A stretch of 64,000 nucleotides of DNA from Hermatobates lingyangjiaoensis (lineage: Eukaryota; Arthropoda; Insecta; Hemiptera; Hermatobatidae): positions 2,443,001-2,507,000 of the forward strand of contig JAPFBL010000003.1 of assembly GCA_026182355.1 (NCBI GenBank), in the 5' to 3' direction. Below are positions 19,350 through 32,026 of this stretch, in pieces. The notes beneath the pieces were generated by a model, which worked only from the letters and a program-made list of their open reading frames with translations, had not been told where the DNA came from and searched no databases. Position numbers and translations under genes: made by a program. The stretch's first letter is position 1; each line of letters opens with the position of its first letter.

Positions 19350-21740
19350 ATTTACTGAACTAGAAATTGGGCAGATCTTTTCATCGAATTTTTAGTATCT
19401 CGGTTACATAACTTAGCTTTGTTCTCTTCCGTTTGATAAGACATAAATTCTGTTTATTTTTTCGGAACTTTGATGGTGGTCAGTGCTTTAAACATGATTG
19501 AAGTATGCTTTTTTGTTATTCGCTGTCCAAAAAACTGGTATGAGTGTAATTTAAAAAAAAAATGGGCTTATCAAATGAGCAAGGCAAGAGAGATGTTTTC
19601 ACACAGTTTTTGTCAAATAAGGTTGGAGGTCTGTTAGAAAGGCTCTTCAGTTACAAAAACATAGGAAGAATGTACAATATTTACTTATAAATCTCATCTC
19701 CGCAGAAATTGTTGAAACTTTAACTGGAGTTTTCTTCGAAACCGGACGGAGGGTTTTCAATAATCTGACAATTTTCATCGTGCTATCACATTTTATATCT
19801 ACCTATAATTCTGTTTCTCAATTGCCTACTCATTAAGATATTGAACATACTAATGCATAATTATAATTATATTTCTTTATCAATTCATTATTTTTCATAA
19901 GTAGTTTACTTAACTTTTAACGTTTGCATTATCTCTGTCATGGAATAAAAGATGAATTACCTTCTCTGTCTCTTCGTCTTCTATCTAACGTCAGTGTGTT
20001 GGTGGTCTAAAGTCATTTGTCGGGTGTTTACTTTGTTTGTTTATAGTGCATTGTTTTACGTTTAAATGTTTCTAAAGCTCCTGCTACTATTATCAGTCTT
20101 ATTCCATTATGTCCATTGAGTCCATCGAGTTTTCTATATTTTCAGGTTCATGTTACTGTATGAATGGGAAAGTTAGAATTAGTTTTTGTTATATATATTT
20201 ATAAGTATGGTTGTGTTCTTTTTATCTTTGTCCTAATGCTTTTCTACAAAATAGACAATGACAAAATATATTTTAACCGAAACCCTGAGAAACTTTATTC
20301 CATTGATAAAAATTAACTTCTTACAACGAAACAAAATTTAAGAGGTATATACGATACTGGGTTTAATGTTACATAACGTTCTACTGATAATATCAGTGGA
20401 TTGAATTTCAGTTTAGCCTGTGATGTTAAAGATAGGAACATAATTAGTAATATGACACTTTTGTGGGGAAAAATGTTGGATTTTCTTACCTTTTACTTGG
20501 TCTTGATGAAATAAAAACATTGAAGATTATGAATGTCGATAATCTCATTGGCCAGAATCCAGATAATTAAAATATGAAACAGAAAATCATGCCTTTAAAA
20601 GGTATGATCCTGGTCACTGTATATTTATTGCAGGCTAAGAAGAGGAGAAAAAGAGAAAAATATATGAATTTTTTAAACATAAATTTTTAGTTTAAAAATA
20701 ATAAACCAGAAAAAAAATGTTAAACCAATTTTTATAGTAGGCACAAAAATAAGGAAAAATGATGATAGCGTTTAAGATACACGACCATCATCATATCGAT
20801 ATGAGTCCATTCCTAAAAAAATAAAAAAATCAATCTAGGAAGGGAAAAGGATGTTAACAAACGAAATTTATACAAGGTTAGATACAATCTCAGATAGCGT
20901 AAGTTATCTGATTTCAATACCTCATATTACTAATTATCCTCTATTTGAACTCTAAAAACAAGAACAGCTTTGAATCACAACCTACCAGATTATTACTTAA
21001 AATATTTGGAAGCAATAGTTTTCATATCTTTAATGAGAGCTGTATAGTGAAATATAAACAGGAACGTCATACACATAACCTAATCAAAATTTTTAGTTTT
21101 TTTCTTTTCTAAAAAATATTTGTTTGTTACTTTTATATATGTTAACCTAACCGCAAAAAAATTAAAAAATGGACCTTTCCTATCCAAATTGGTTTTGTTT
21201 ACCTGCATGCCCTCTCAACTGAATGTGCATTTTTAGCAAATACATATTATATTATAGATTAAGAGAAAGAACAGTTTATGAAACGTTTTTTAAAGGTCTG
21301 CAAACTGTAGGGCTTGATTCATGATTAACAAACCACAATGAAAAATAAGAGTACTTATTAGATTGTTAGCAGTGATCGGTGGTTCAAACTCATGAATAAG
21401 GATGAGGATCCAGTCTATGAGAGAGTTTGGATAATCGATATCAAAGTAGTGAAGTACTTCCATTTTAGGAGGGTAATCAGTCTGTCATGGATGACAAATC
21501 AAGCTAAAAATGCAGTTCATAATTTCCAAGATGTGTATAAACTCATTCTCCGGCTGAAGTTTTCAACAATGTACGTTATATGTCTAAGCATCCTAGCAAC
21601 TACCATATCTCTTTTTCCCACTATCAAGCATAAACCAATTCAAAATAACCCTTAAAATGAATAGCTTCCCCAGTCATGAGACTTTCAAAACTGCCTCCAA
21701 ATACCTTGTTCTTTAGTTAACACTGTACAAATTTTGTCTC
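19350..21740. other. AT-rich intergenic stretch, nothing recognised
   Basis: No coding exon, transposon end or tandem repeat identified. The open frame at 21392-21655 has no recognisable motif. Confidence 0.4.
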
Positions 21741-21754
21741 ACATTACACTACCG

Positions 21755-22290
21755 GGTCATGGAATCTAGCTAAAGTAATATTGACTCTGAAGGTGGTGAA
21801 CAAATCTTCCTATCGTCCCAACCAGTATAGGCCTTTTAGTCTCCTCCCCTGTAAAGGAAGACCTTTGAGAGGTTGATATTGCTGAAGATAAAGTCGAAGC
21901 TGTCCTTTCAGCCGGAGCAATTCGGCTTCCGTGCAGAATATGGAACAACACGTCAACTGAGACTCCTGATTGACTCTATGAACCAGCGGTTGTCACCACC
22001 GGGGGTATCTTTTGCTGCAATATTTTTGTTGTGTTTCGCAGAAGGTCTTTGGCTTGGTCTAGTATATGGACCTTCTTCATAAACATTCAGATTTTAGCTT
22101 ACCTGATGAGTTTATTCAGCGACAGTCCATTCTTCTCGTAACACCAGTTCATTGTTTCTGTAGTAATACCCAATTTTCAATGACAGATAAGAGAGGTGTA
22201 GCTCAAGGCAGTGTTCTCCAATCCCTCACACTCCTCTATATCTTCGATTATCAGAACCTGCCTCAATCGCATATTTGAGAACGTAAATAT
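21755..22290 (+). pseudogene. Jockey-like LINE reverse transcriptase remnant
   Basis: Broken plus-strand frames carry NQYRPFSLLP, then FQPEQFGFRAEYGTTRQLRLLID, then a decayed AFD-x-VWH region, and finally RGVAQGSVLQSLTLLYIFDYQNLPQSH. This matches the fingers and palm order of Jockey-type RT (NYRPISLL, QFGFR, GVPQGSVLSP). The FADD box is lost. At least two frameshifts and several stops are present. Decayed sequence may continue to about 22700. Confidence 0.75.
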
Positions 22291-22867
22291 CGTATCTTTG
22301 TTGGTATTTATATGCTGTAGTAGCATTTGACTTGGTCAACCTAATTTTCACTACCATGAGGCTGCAAAGCTGCAGAGATGGTCAAACCAGTTTTTTGGAC
22401 TAAATGCTACAGGGTAACTCGGATAAAAGCAAATACCTTAGATTCCATAAAGGAAACTCTCCTGTTCACCTCCAATCTTGATTGGTCAAGTCAGCTCTCT
22501 TGACTTTACTCAAGAGAGGTCCGTTTTATATGAGTTCGTTCACGAAACACCTTGATCCAAAAGCCATCATAATGTCATAAGCTGGGTATCGCTCTTGCTA
22601 TGTAACTTACACGCCATCATTAAGTCGAAGGGTGCACATCAGGGAATCAAAGATCTCGTCCATAAGGCGTTCTAAGACTTCGATGACATTTGGTGCACAG
22701 TTTCGTTCAAATCATGCTAAAAACTTAGATGTCTAAAATAGATATGCTTCTTTTATGCCTGAATTATAGGAATCAGTGTGACTTAACTACTGCTACTTAA
22801 CCAACGTGCTATATTCACGGATAATCTCGCTAGACTTCAGTCATACTCTTATTTCTTGAGAATAACT

Positions 22868-22890
22868 GCTGAAGACAGTTGAAACGTGTC
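22868..22890 (+). repeat. Eroded hammerhead-like motif
   Basis: GCTGAAGACAGTTGAAACGTG has the CTGAAGA core and GAAACGT but almost no stem II. Probably a decayed PLE terminus. Confidence 0.25.
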
Positions 22891-23024
22891 GAATACAAAA
22901 CTGCTAAACGGTGTTCTAACAACGAAAAATGGTTTCATTTCGAACTTCAATGAAAACGGGAGAAACTCATGGAAAGAAAATTTGTTGCTAAAATACTGTT
23001 CCATAATTTTTAATTTTTATTTAT

Positions 23025-23290
23025 GTATCATTTCTTCTGTTCATCCCTCAGTTTTTATTATTTTGTTTTTGTTTTATTATAATTTTTCATATTCCTATTT
23101 TAATTTAATCTCAAATTGATTCTTGTCTACCTTATTCTCTGTGACCGGGCGCGTATGTGGCAACATTGTTGGTCTCCAACCGTCTCTGTACCAGTGCGCT
23201 TGGTTTCCCTCTCTTATCTCTCTTGAAGACGGTTCAACCGAAAATTAGAGACTGTAAGTGTGTGTTTTTGATTTCTCTATGTTTCTTTAT
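23025..23290 (+). repeat. PLE terminal module, copy D
   Basis: Same orientation and order as the right arm of the 4413-4993 palindrome: TTCATCCCTCAG, CTTGTCTACC, CTGTGACCGGGCGCG, GTTGGTCTCCAACCGTCTCTG, CTTGGTTTCCCTCTCTTATC, then the hammerhead-like motif at 23217-23250 and TAAGTGTGT. It is a single copy, not part of a palindrome. Confidence 0.75.
23217..23250 (+). ncRNA. Hammerhead-ribozyme-like motif (CTCT/AGAG class, core mutated)
   Basis: TTGAAGA replaces CTGAAGA. The extra C, a shortened stem II (GGTTCAACC), GAA, AATT and AGAG follow. The core substitution predicts loss of activity. Confidence 0.4.
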
Positions 23291-23299
23291 TATGGATTC

Positions 23300-24905
23300 T
23301 GTAAAAATAAAGAATTACAGTTGTTATAAGGAAATTTCTATTTATATTTAAAATACATTCAAAATAGAAGATAAACATAATTTAAAACAAAAACATTTTA
23401 TTTCATAATAACAAATCATTGTTTCTTTTTTACCACAATAATTTATTTGCGGTTCCCATTACATATTACTGTTTTATGCCTTTCACTTTGGTCTTAGTGT
23501 AAGGGCATGAATTGAAGTTTTCCCCTTTGTCCTTCTGATACCAGGTCCTCTACATACCACGAATCACCATTTCTAGTGTTGATTGTGTAATACAGAACAG
23601 TGTTATACAACACTGAATTCTCATTACAATGAATATTGTTGACTGCTCTCCATCAAGCAATAATGGAGTTGATAACAGGAGCCTCAAGTGGCTACTATGA
23701 ATAGGGAGCCTTGTCTGCCACCTGTGACCTCGTAATACCTCTAACTCACACCTACACCGGGCTCAATCGCAATACAAACGTCTTTGTTTGTTCCCTCAGA
23801 TTAGACTGTTCGCTAGTTTTTATCAGCTTCGGTAATCACTTTTGATTACTGCTATCCTTATGAGAAAAGAATAACTTTACCATTATGAAACCCTGTATTC
23901 ACATGGTAGTTTAGGATTAGATAATTCAGGCATAGGTAGAATGTAAGAATGTAAATATTTGTAATAGTGCTAACTTACGAGTACATTCTCTTATAAATAC
24001 TTTTCTTAGCTCCACCGAAATCTAAACTTGTATATCTTCCTGTGAAAACTAGTGTGCACTGTTGTTTGACTGTGTAAGACCTAACCTTTACATTGGAATC
24101 TGTCGATTTTACCTTACGCCAGTGTTTTCCCGAGACGAAGTCCACCAGACTTACAGGGGGATTGGATTGTTAACGGGCTTGCCTAGAATTTGTGCAAGGA
24201 ATTCTAGTGACGCATCAAAGAAAAATCTACCTAATCTTTCAGTAAAGACCAGTATGTCCTACCACTTAATTTTCTTTTGACTCTACCTTATATTACTTAG
24301 ACATTATACTTGTAATCTTAGTGGGTGACATCACCTTTCTTAAGCTGGGCACATCACCAGAAAATGAAAGGAACTTAGCGACTTGTAAAAACTCGTACAA
24401 AATTCCTTAATTATATCCTATTTAAACCCATCAGAAGATCTTCTGTCCTATTATTAGGGTCTGTAATGATGACTTTGGTTTGTCTGTTTCCTCAACTTCC
24501 TTTGTTTCCTTTGTCTGGTTAGTTATTAATAAGATTCTTGGCTCTTATGGTGGAAATTGGCAGAAGTCAATCCACTTATATTAGTAATTCTTAAATTCAC
24601 ATTAAACTCAAAACGCTGACTATGATTCTCGATGTAATAAATTTACTGGTATTGAAAATCAGTTAACTTAATTTTAAATGTACTCATTTTTTCTTTTGCT
24701 TTTTTCTCAAACATTCACATTTTTTAATTCACATTTCTATTTTAACGACATGAATTTTTTAAAATTTTAGGTTTCTGCCTAAAACAGTGTTAGTTTGGAT
24801 CTCTTTGGCTCGGCCGACTCCTATCTTAGAGATTAAGTATTGTATTAGAACTGTTTTGATGTATATTTATATTGCAAGTTTATATTGAAGGAGTTGTGGG
24901 TATTT
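23300..24905. other. Region upstream of the split gene, no exon assigned
   Basis: It should contain the intron upstream of the acceptor at 24909-24910, and possibly a non-coding first exon. No promoter could be placed. The 72-codon frame at 24062-24280 has no splice or motif support. Confidence 0.35.
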
Positions 24906-24910
24906 TGCAG

Positions 24911-25308
24911 GAAGCATTGCTCGATTGTCGGTGAAATGGAGGCTGATTCCTCTTCAAAAGACATGAGTTCTCTGGTTCAAGGTGATTCGAAGAGCTTACA
25001 GGAGGACTTGCCAAGTTTAGAAAAGAGCCCAGCCAACCAGGAATGCGTTTCACTCTGTCTGCGCAGTGATTCAATTATTCAAACTGAAGAACAAAATCTA
25101 CGCGAGAGTTGTTCACCTCCACCTGAAACAGATCTGTTGAGCATTGAAAATGAGTCAAGGAAATTTGAGAATGTATTGCCTCCAGTTAAATGTGACAAGG
25201 GTACCCTTACAAGTGATTTGGTTTACGAATGCAGTGTTGACGGAGATGTTCCAGTCCAAGAAACTGTTTCAGTCAGTCACTCTAAGACTGATTCACATGC
25301 TTCTCAAA
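24911..25308 (+). CDS. Split gene, exon 1 (start codon at 24936)
   Basis: The acceptor TATTTTGCAG precedes 24911, so at least one non-coding exon lies upstream. The ATG at 24936 has a favourable context (GAAATGG) and begins MEADSSSKDMSS. The donor is A|GTAAGT at 25309, phase 1. About 124 residues, rich in Ser, Glu and Asp, with no domain. An in-frame extension upstream of 24911 would run through the intron, so I prefer the ATG. Confidence 0.75.
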
Positions 25309-28300
25309 GTAAGTAACGCTCTCTAATAATCTAAAATATACATGAATTATACGTAAATAATAATAAAATAATAATAAGTAAATAATGTCCCATATCATCT
25401 TAGGAACTGAAATTAATGTCCATAACTCTAAGCTTCTTTCACGGCAACTGATCTGTATTAACTGAAAACTGAATTTGTCTTGATGATATACATGACTCTT
25501 ATAATGCTTCACTAATTACTAAATGAGTGCAATAACATAGCTTCTGTATTAATAAAGCACTAATGAACTGTATGACTGTCATTGCATGCATTGACTACAA
25601 GTGACTTAAATCGCACACTGCATTCGTGTGCATGTCATTCAAAGAAATAGCCACGGCTGAGCTGCTTAAGTGCATTCGTCATTAACACATTCATATCATT
25701 TACAGATGCTATAAGTAAGGTATATGAATTGATGATCACGGCATGAAATATTAAGTGTAAAATGAATAAAATTTTGAGTCAAGATTTGAGTGAAGATGTT
25801 TTTTTGGACTCTTTATGACAATACGTCTACTATTTGTAAACCACCTTCTCTAGTGGTTCAATAAACTTAAAATTTTTTATTCGATATTATCATACTACTA
25901 ATATTTCATGAGTTTACTGTATTGGTAGAGTTACTGTGTGTGTAGTGGGATAAGTTTTAGGTAAATAAACATACCTATTGACAAGGGCAAATCGACAGAA
26001 TCAGTTCCACAAATTTTGCTTATAAATATAAGTTATAAATAGAATAACTTTTAAACGTTAAAAAAAGTACTCTACGCTTGTTATATATATTTTATATGGA
26101 TATTGTACATTGACATTTCATACGGCCACTTTCCCTGTGTTCGATAATAATATTTCAGATTTTCCTACATCAATGATTTCACATATGCAATAACTTATGA
26201 AATGAATACACTAAAACAAATGAATCATTATTGATTACGTATGAGTTTGATATTGCATCCATGCGTTAACCATATTACTGGCAAGGTTTTCTACATATGC
26301 CTTACAGTTTAAGGACTACCACAGGATTCATAAAAAATCGGTTGTCCCCCTTCGAAGAGGGCAATGCCCGTTATCCCGGGACCAGGGCTTTTTACTGATG
26401 GCTAATCTGACCTCATCAGGGCGTCATTGTAGGGAGTCTTTAGTGAACGACTCATAGGAGATTGCAAATCTCTCGTTGGCTAAACGCCACCTGGTCCGTG
26501 TCAGTAAAGAGCTAGAGCCTTTAAGGTCTCTCTGTTTTTAATATAACAGGACTCGAGAGAGCTGTGGTGTCTAATCGTCCCCACTCTGAGATACCATCAA
26601 AAGCCAGAGTCTCTACTAGGCAAGTACCAGTTGTCCAGTCCATTCAGCTGAGTTCATGGCCCTTTCTCACTGGTAGGGGTTTGAGGTCTCTAGCTCTCCG
26701 GTAAGCTAAGTGGGCATCCTCCCGAGAAGTCACTACTTCTCACACAGCGACCACAATGGTTTACCCAACTTGTGTAAGAACCAACAGCCACTACGAGTCC
26801 GATCTCTGAGGCGGGATGGAAAGTAAACCCTACATGGGTCATCACCGCCCGTAATATTGACTTATTTTAAGAGTTTTGGATCAAACTCCGGACCAATAGT
26901 TCTACTGAACCTACTCACCTGCAGGTAAGGTCAGTGGCCTTTGTAGTCCCTTTTTCAATGAACATGTGGATATAAAGCCAATGCCGCCTGTGGTAAAGGG
27001 CTGCATTACCCCACTAGGGGCAGAGATAACCATATCGAAATAAAACCAATGCTCAATTACTTATCAACGGATTTGGTATCACATCATTATAGTAAAGTTG
27101 ATAATAATATATTTTTAGGCCGTCAGCCCAGATTTTTATCCATTTAGAGTAGATTATTGGAAAATCTCATTATTAATACAAAAGTGTTTCTTTTTAATTA
27201 TTTTTTGTCCAGATGAAATTCAACTTCTTAATGTATTTACATTTTGACAATCACCTATGACTGCAGTAAAAGCAGTCAATTATTTATAGAAAGGTTTATA
27301 TTAATTTTACTAGGTGTTGTTCCTTCAAAATATCAAAAGTTAATTATTAAGTTAAATTATTTGTTTTATGAATTGAGTAGTAATTTGTGGATGGATATAA
27401 GAGGTAAACACAGTAGCAATCTTCCTTGCTGTTGTTGGGAAAGGGAAACAAGTTTGTGATAGGAATAAAACATTTCGTGAACTACTCTGCATAGAGATAA
27501 TTATAAAGTTTCAACTGCTCACCCACCACAATTTCTACAGAAGAAATAATATCATGCATACATAATTGACTTGTGTTTGTTAATAAGGATTGTGATAAGA
27601 GTATTCCTGCAGAAATCATTATCAATTTATGTGAAAAATCATATAACTGCAAGCAATGTAGCTAATCCTTGATTAGGGACAAACAAATTAAAATGTATCA
27701 AGTTTTTCAATTTATAATTTCTGAAATTTTGTTAATGTTTACATACAAATGTATGTAGCATACATACCCATATATGTTTTTTCATACACATTTAGAATTA
27801 ATAAAGATTTTACTAAGAGCTTCCAAAGCACTATATTATTTATAGAAATGAGAAGTGTGAAGTTCCTTATGGTAAGGTTTGATATTTTGTAGGTATAAAT
27901 AACTCAAAGACAGATCAGAAGGCGAGTAGCAGCAAAGTGCATGAAGAGTGGAAGGTGCCTAAGAAAATGGTTACCAGACTTTACGAAAGTCGAGTCACTC
28001 GCAGCCAAGGTATGATCCCTTACCTCAAGTTTTGTGGGTGATTGAGAGATTTGTTATCAAATATGCATTGTTATGCTTTTAATCAGTGTCGTTGTCGTAT
28101 AGTGTTAGACGTTCATTTGAATTAATGAGTTGATTTCAATAATGCCCATTTTATATGTTTGTGATCACTTACGTGATGACTTATAGTTAAGTATTATCTA
28201 AATTACCATAAAAAAAATTGGGACTTGCCAAGTTAAAATCCAACCAGTATCTTGAATAATGTTTATACAGCCATTCCTCGATTAGTGGGCTTAATTAATC

Positions 28301-31300
28301 AGCATTTCACAAAATCTCATTAACTGTATTTATATACATCAATAGTTGACACCTAACCTTATTGGACATATTTTTTTCCTAATAAAATGCCAACCTTTTT
28401 ACAATAATAATAATCATAATTCACCGATGGGGTTCTTGAGGATTTTGGTCATAAACATACAACTCCTGATTATAAGCCGACGTTTCGCCAAAAGTTGTTT
28501 GGCATTTTCAAGGCTTGTTTTAGAGGACGCACTATTTACCGGTCCATGCTATTATCTAGCTGTTATGATAACAGATATCATGACATCTAGATATCATAAC
28601 AGCTAGTAACAGCATGGACCGGTAAATAGTGTGTCCTCTAAAATGAGCCTTGAAAATGCTAAACAACTTTTGCCGAAACGTCGACTTATAATCAGGAGTT
28701 GTATGTTTTTGACCAAAATCCTCAAGAACCTATTCGGTGAATTTGAAATATCAGTGGTCGAGAAGCTATATCAATAATAATAATAATAATAATATTTCGT
28801 ACATAATTGTTTCTCATTGTTAGAGAATAAAGAGATAGAGAAACGAATTATTAACTCTTATAATATACAAGCGTTAGCACTTCGGTCTTTTTTTTCTTCA
28901 GTTCGTCAAACGTTCATATGTAAACCTGTAAAGTGCAACTTGGTTTTCAAGCCAATTGCAAGCTTCTAACAACATAGGGTCCATGTAGATTATTCTTTGT
29001 TTTTGCAGGTTCTATAGAATGTAACAACTTAATTACAATTAACAATTACAACTTTTATATTTTTTTTTGTAAAACCCGATTCCATCGACGTTAAATACCT
29101 GACAAATACCCGTTTTTGACAAGTGTCGTAGTATTTCTGAAATTTAAATATAGTATTCTCAAAGGATATATGCGGCTTCTCCTGCTATTGTATATCTTTT
29201 TAATCCTTTGAGAATTCTAATCTTCTTAAACTATCCTTTGCTTCAATGAAATGAACATTAATTCAAGGTAAAAGTCTATTCCTATAAACAAAGGTGTATA
29301 AACTAATAATATTATTATTTGTGCAAACAGATATCCTCTTTTCAGTATAATCTATCCATATTCCTAATAGTTCTTCCATTTTAATAATACAAATGCTTTT
29401 TGTATTATGTATTCTTTACAAGCTCAAAGGCGCTGTTAAATTTTTTCTAATTCCAGAAATTTCCTATCTTATTGAAGACGTTTCGTTTCGTCTTGATTTG
29501 TCGAAGCCGAGATCTCTACCAATTTTCGCTTTGCCTTCACCTTCCCATTTTTTTTTTATTATTTATAGCATTTTATCAAATTATATTTGTTTTCTATTTT
29601 TCGCGCTTTTGTTTGCCATTGAATTTTTCTTACGCATGGGATTATGTAAAACAAGATAATTTTGAAAAAAGAAAATTCTAGGAAAAGACTAAACATTAAA
29701 AAGCAACTTGGAAATGAAATATAATGTTCGGACTTCCACTCTGTCTATAAGGATACTGGAAACTGCAATTTGTGTCACAAACCACCGTTGTACTTCCCTT
29801 CTGCACTGTCTGGGTTGTCAGTAATTGCCTTCCTCTGCCCTAGTGTTCAGTGCTTTCTTCAGGTTCCCCTGCGTCGCTGTCGGCATGGCAACTTTCCTCA
29901 TAGACATAATCTTTAAACTCGGCCTAACTGAATTTTTCTCGCATTAATTGATAGTGTGTATAGTAAATAACTTACATTTATTATCACTAACGATAATAAA
30001 TATCTGATTAAATAATCTAATAATCGCACTGACTGAATTCGCAGTAATGGAATCAGCAGAAATCGAGGAATACCTGTATTGAGCTTTCGAGTGCAAGGCG
30101 TTCTCAATTTTGTTCAGGTGTTTAATTATTACTTCTATTAGTAAGAAATTGAGGTGAATTTATACGTTATAGTAAATATTACGTTTGGCTATGAGTATGT
30201 TGATAGGAAATCAATAGTTAAAACTAATTATAATCATGATATTACGAGTTGATGTCTGCTCAAAGTAGTGTGGTGTTTGCAGGAGCGTTGAAGCGCAAAT
30301 CACACGTCTCCTCGGTGAGCAACCACTTGCTGCATTACTCCAGTTGTGTTTGTGGCCGTGTCGACGCCACTGGACTACCACCACTCTTGAAAGAACTCGT
30401 CACTTACAATACTTACGCTCTGCAGGGACAGCGCAAGATCAAGTGCCCTCACAGGAACAAGTCACTTTTTTCTTCAATATTAACAACTTTTCCAATATTT
30501 GTACCTTTTTTAATCATAAAAATATTAATTCCATGTATCCTTAGTTTACTAGCTCTAATAAACTAAGAAATAAGTATTCTGACATCATTCTAAGATAATA
30601 TACGCAATATAAATTCACCATCCTTGATGAACCGCCATTTGGTCAATCCAAGGATGGACCAAAGTAATTAAAGAATATTATAAGACAGACAATAAATGGA
30701 AGAACTTTGAATGGAATAAATCGTCGCTTTGACCTATTTATCTATAATAATTTGAATTCGTTAAATTTAACATTTTAAATTAATTATTCATTTAATTTTG
30801 GTAAATTTAATCATCGGAAATAGTAAATGGTAACGATTTTCTTCCAAACGAAATCGACCTTATGTTCACATTCTTTTTTGAAAACTACGTGGCTATGCAA
30901 AAGTACATACATCGGTATGTCAACACAAGGGACTTGACTAGGTTTTACTTTTACTCAAAAAATTCATTCACAACAGTTTCATAAAAATATATTAACAAGT
31001 ACAATACTTAATTGAACAGAAAATATGTTAAAAGAAAATATTATTTTTGTCTTCAATTACGGAACTTATCATTGAAACATATGGAAAAAATATTTAAATT
31101 CTTAGAATACATAGATTTTGTAAGCTCTATTTAACACAGATGAAAACTCTCAACCGGTGTCATCCTATTTCCAAATGACTCTTAAGCACCAAGAGGAAAA
31201 TTACTGACTAAGCCTTGATCTATTATTAAGCATTTTATATAAATTCCAAATAAGTTATAGCAAATTCTAATTTAGTACAGTGATGACGACTGATTTCAAG

Positions 31301-31992
31301 TCTGACAGACAACAGCCAGTGCTTAACAGAATGAATGAAGATGCAGTAAGGTCTCGAATTAGGAAATTATGAAAGAAGTATATTTCTATCTCCCTAAACT
31401 CTGCGTTTATTTTTTTGTCGATGCACTGTCTTTATGTGTTAATTATTTTTCCCCGTATTTGCTGAAATTGGTTGAATATTGCTTATACACCATATGTCAT
31501 TACTTTTGTTCAAATTACCTCCTAACTTCAGGAAATTAGAAAACTTTGAGTGATTTAGTCGGTTGATCATGACTGCAGTAGATATATATACATACATATA
31601 TATATATATAATAAGGTATTGTTTTCTTGACCACAATTTACTAATAAACACTTTTTCTTCTTCTTGGAGTTTGGTCAGGGTTAATATACGGAATCACCTT
31701 TTCGCCAACGTTTCGTCTTTATTTTAAGACATCCTCAGGTCTATAAACTAACAAAAAACAATGGACATTTGTCATATCTACTTTACAATCATCATAACAA
31801 ATTCATCATCATAACAAGCCTTGAGTAAGTAAATTTTTTGAATTTGTTATGATGATTGTAAAGTAGATATGTCAAATGACCATTGTTTTTTTAGTTGATA
31901 GCCCTAAGGATGTCTTAAAATAAAGACGAAACGTTGGCGAAAAGGTGATTTCGTATATTAACTCTGACCAAACTCCAAGAAGAAGAAAAATT

Positions 31993-32026
<34 letters not shown>

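Larger units (their letters stand above)
31652..31990. repeat. Inverted pair of hammerhead-like modules (GAAACGTT class) in intron 2
   Basis: Arms of about 150 bp (31652-31805 and 31839-31990) are reverse complements with small indels. They run from CTTCTTCTTGGAGTTTGGTC at the edge to CATCATAACAAATTCA at the centre. TA repeats flank both sides (31582-31610 and 31993-32027). Confidence 0.8.

Noticed and set aside
24062..24280. 72-codon frame upstream of the split gene
   Set aside because: No motif, no acceptable donor in frame and no connection to exon 1.
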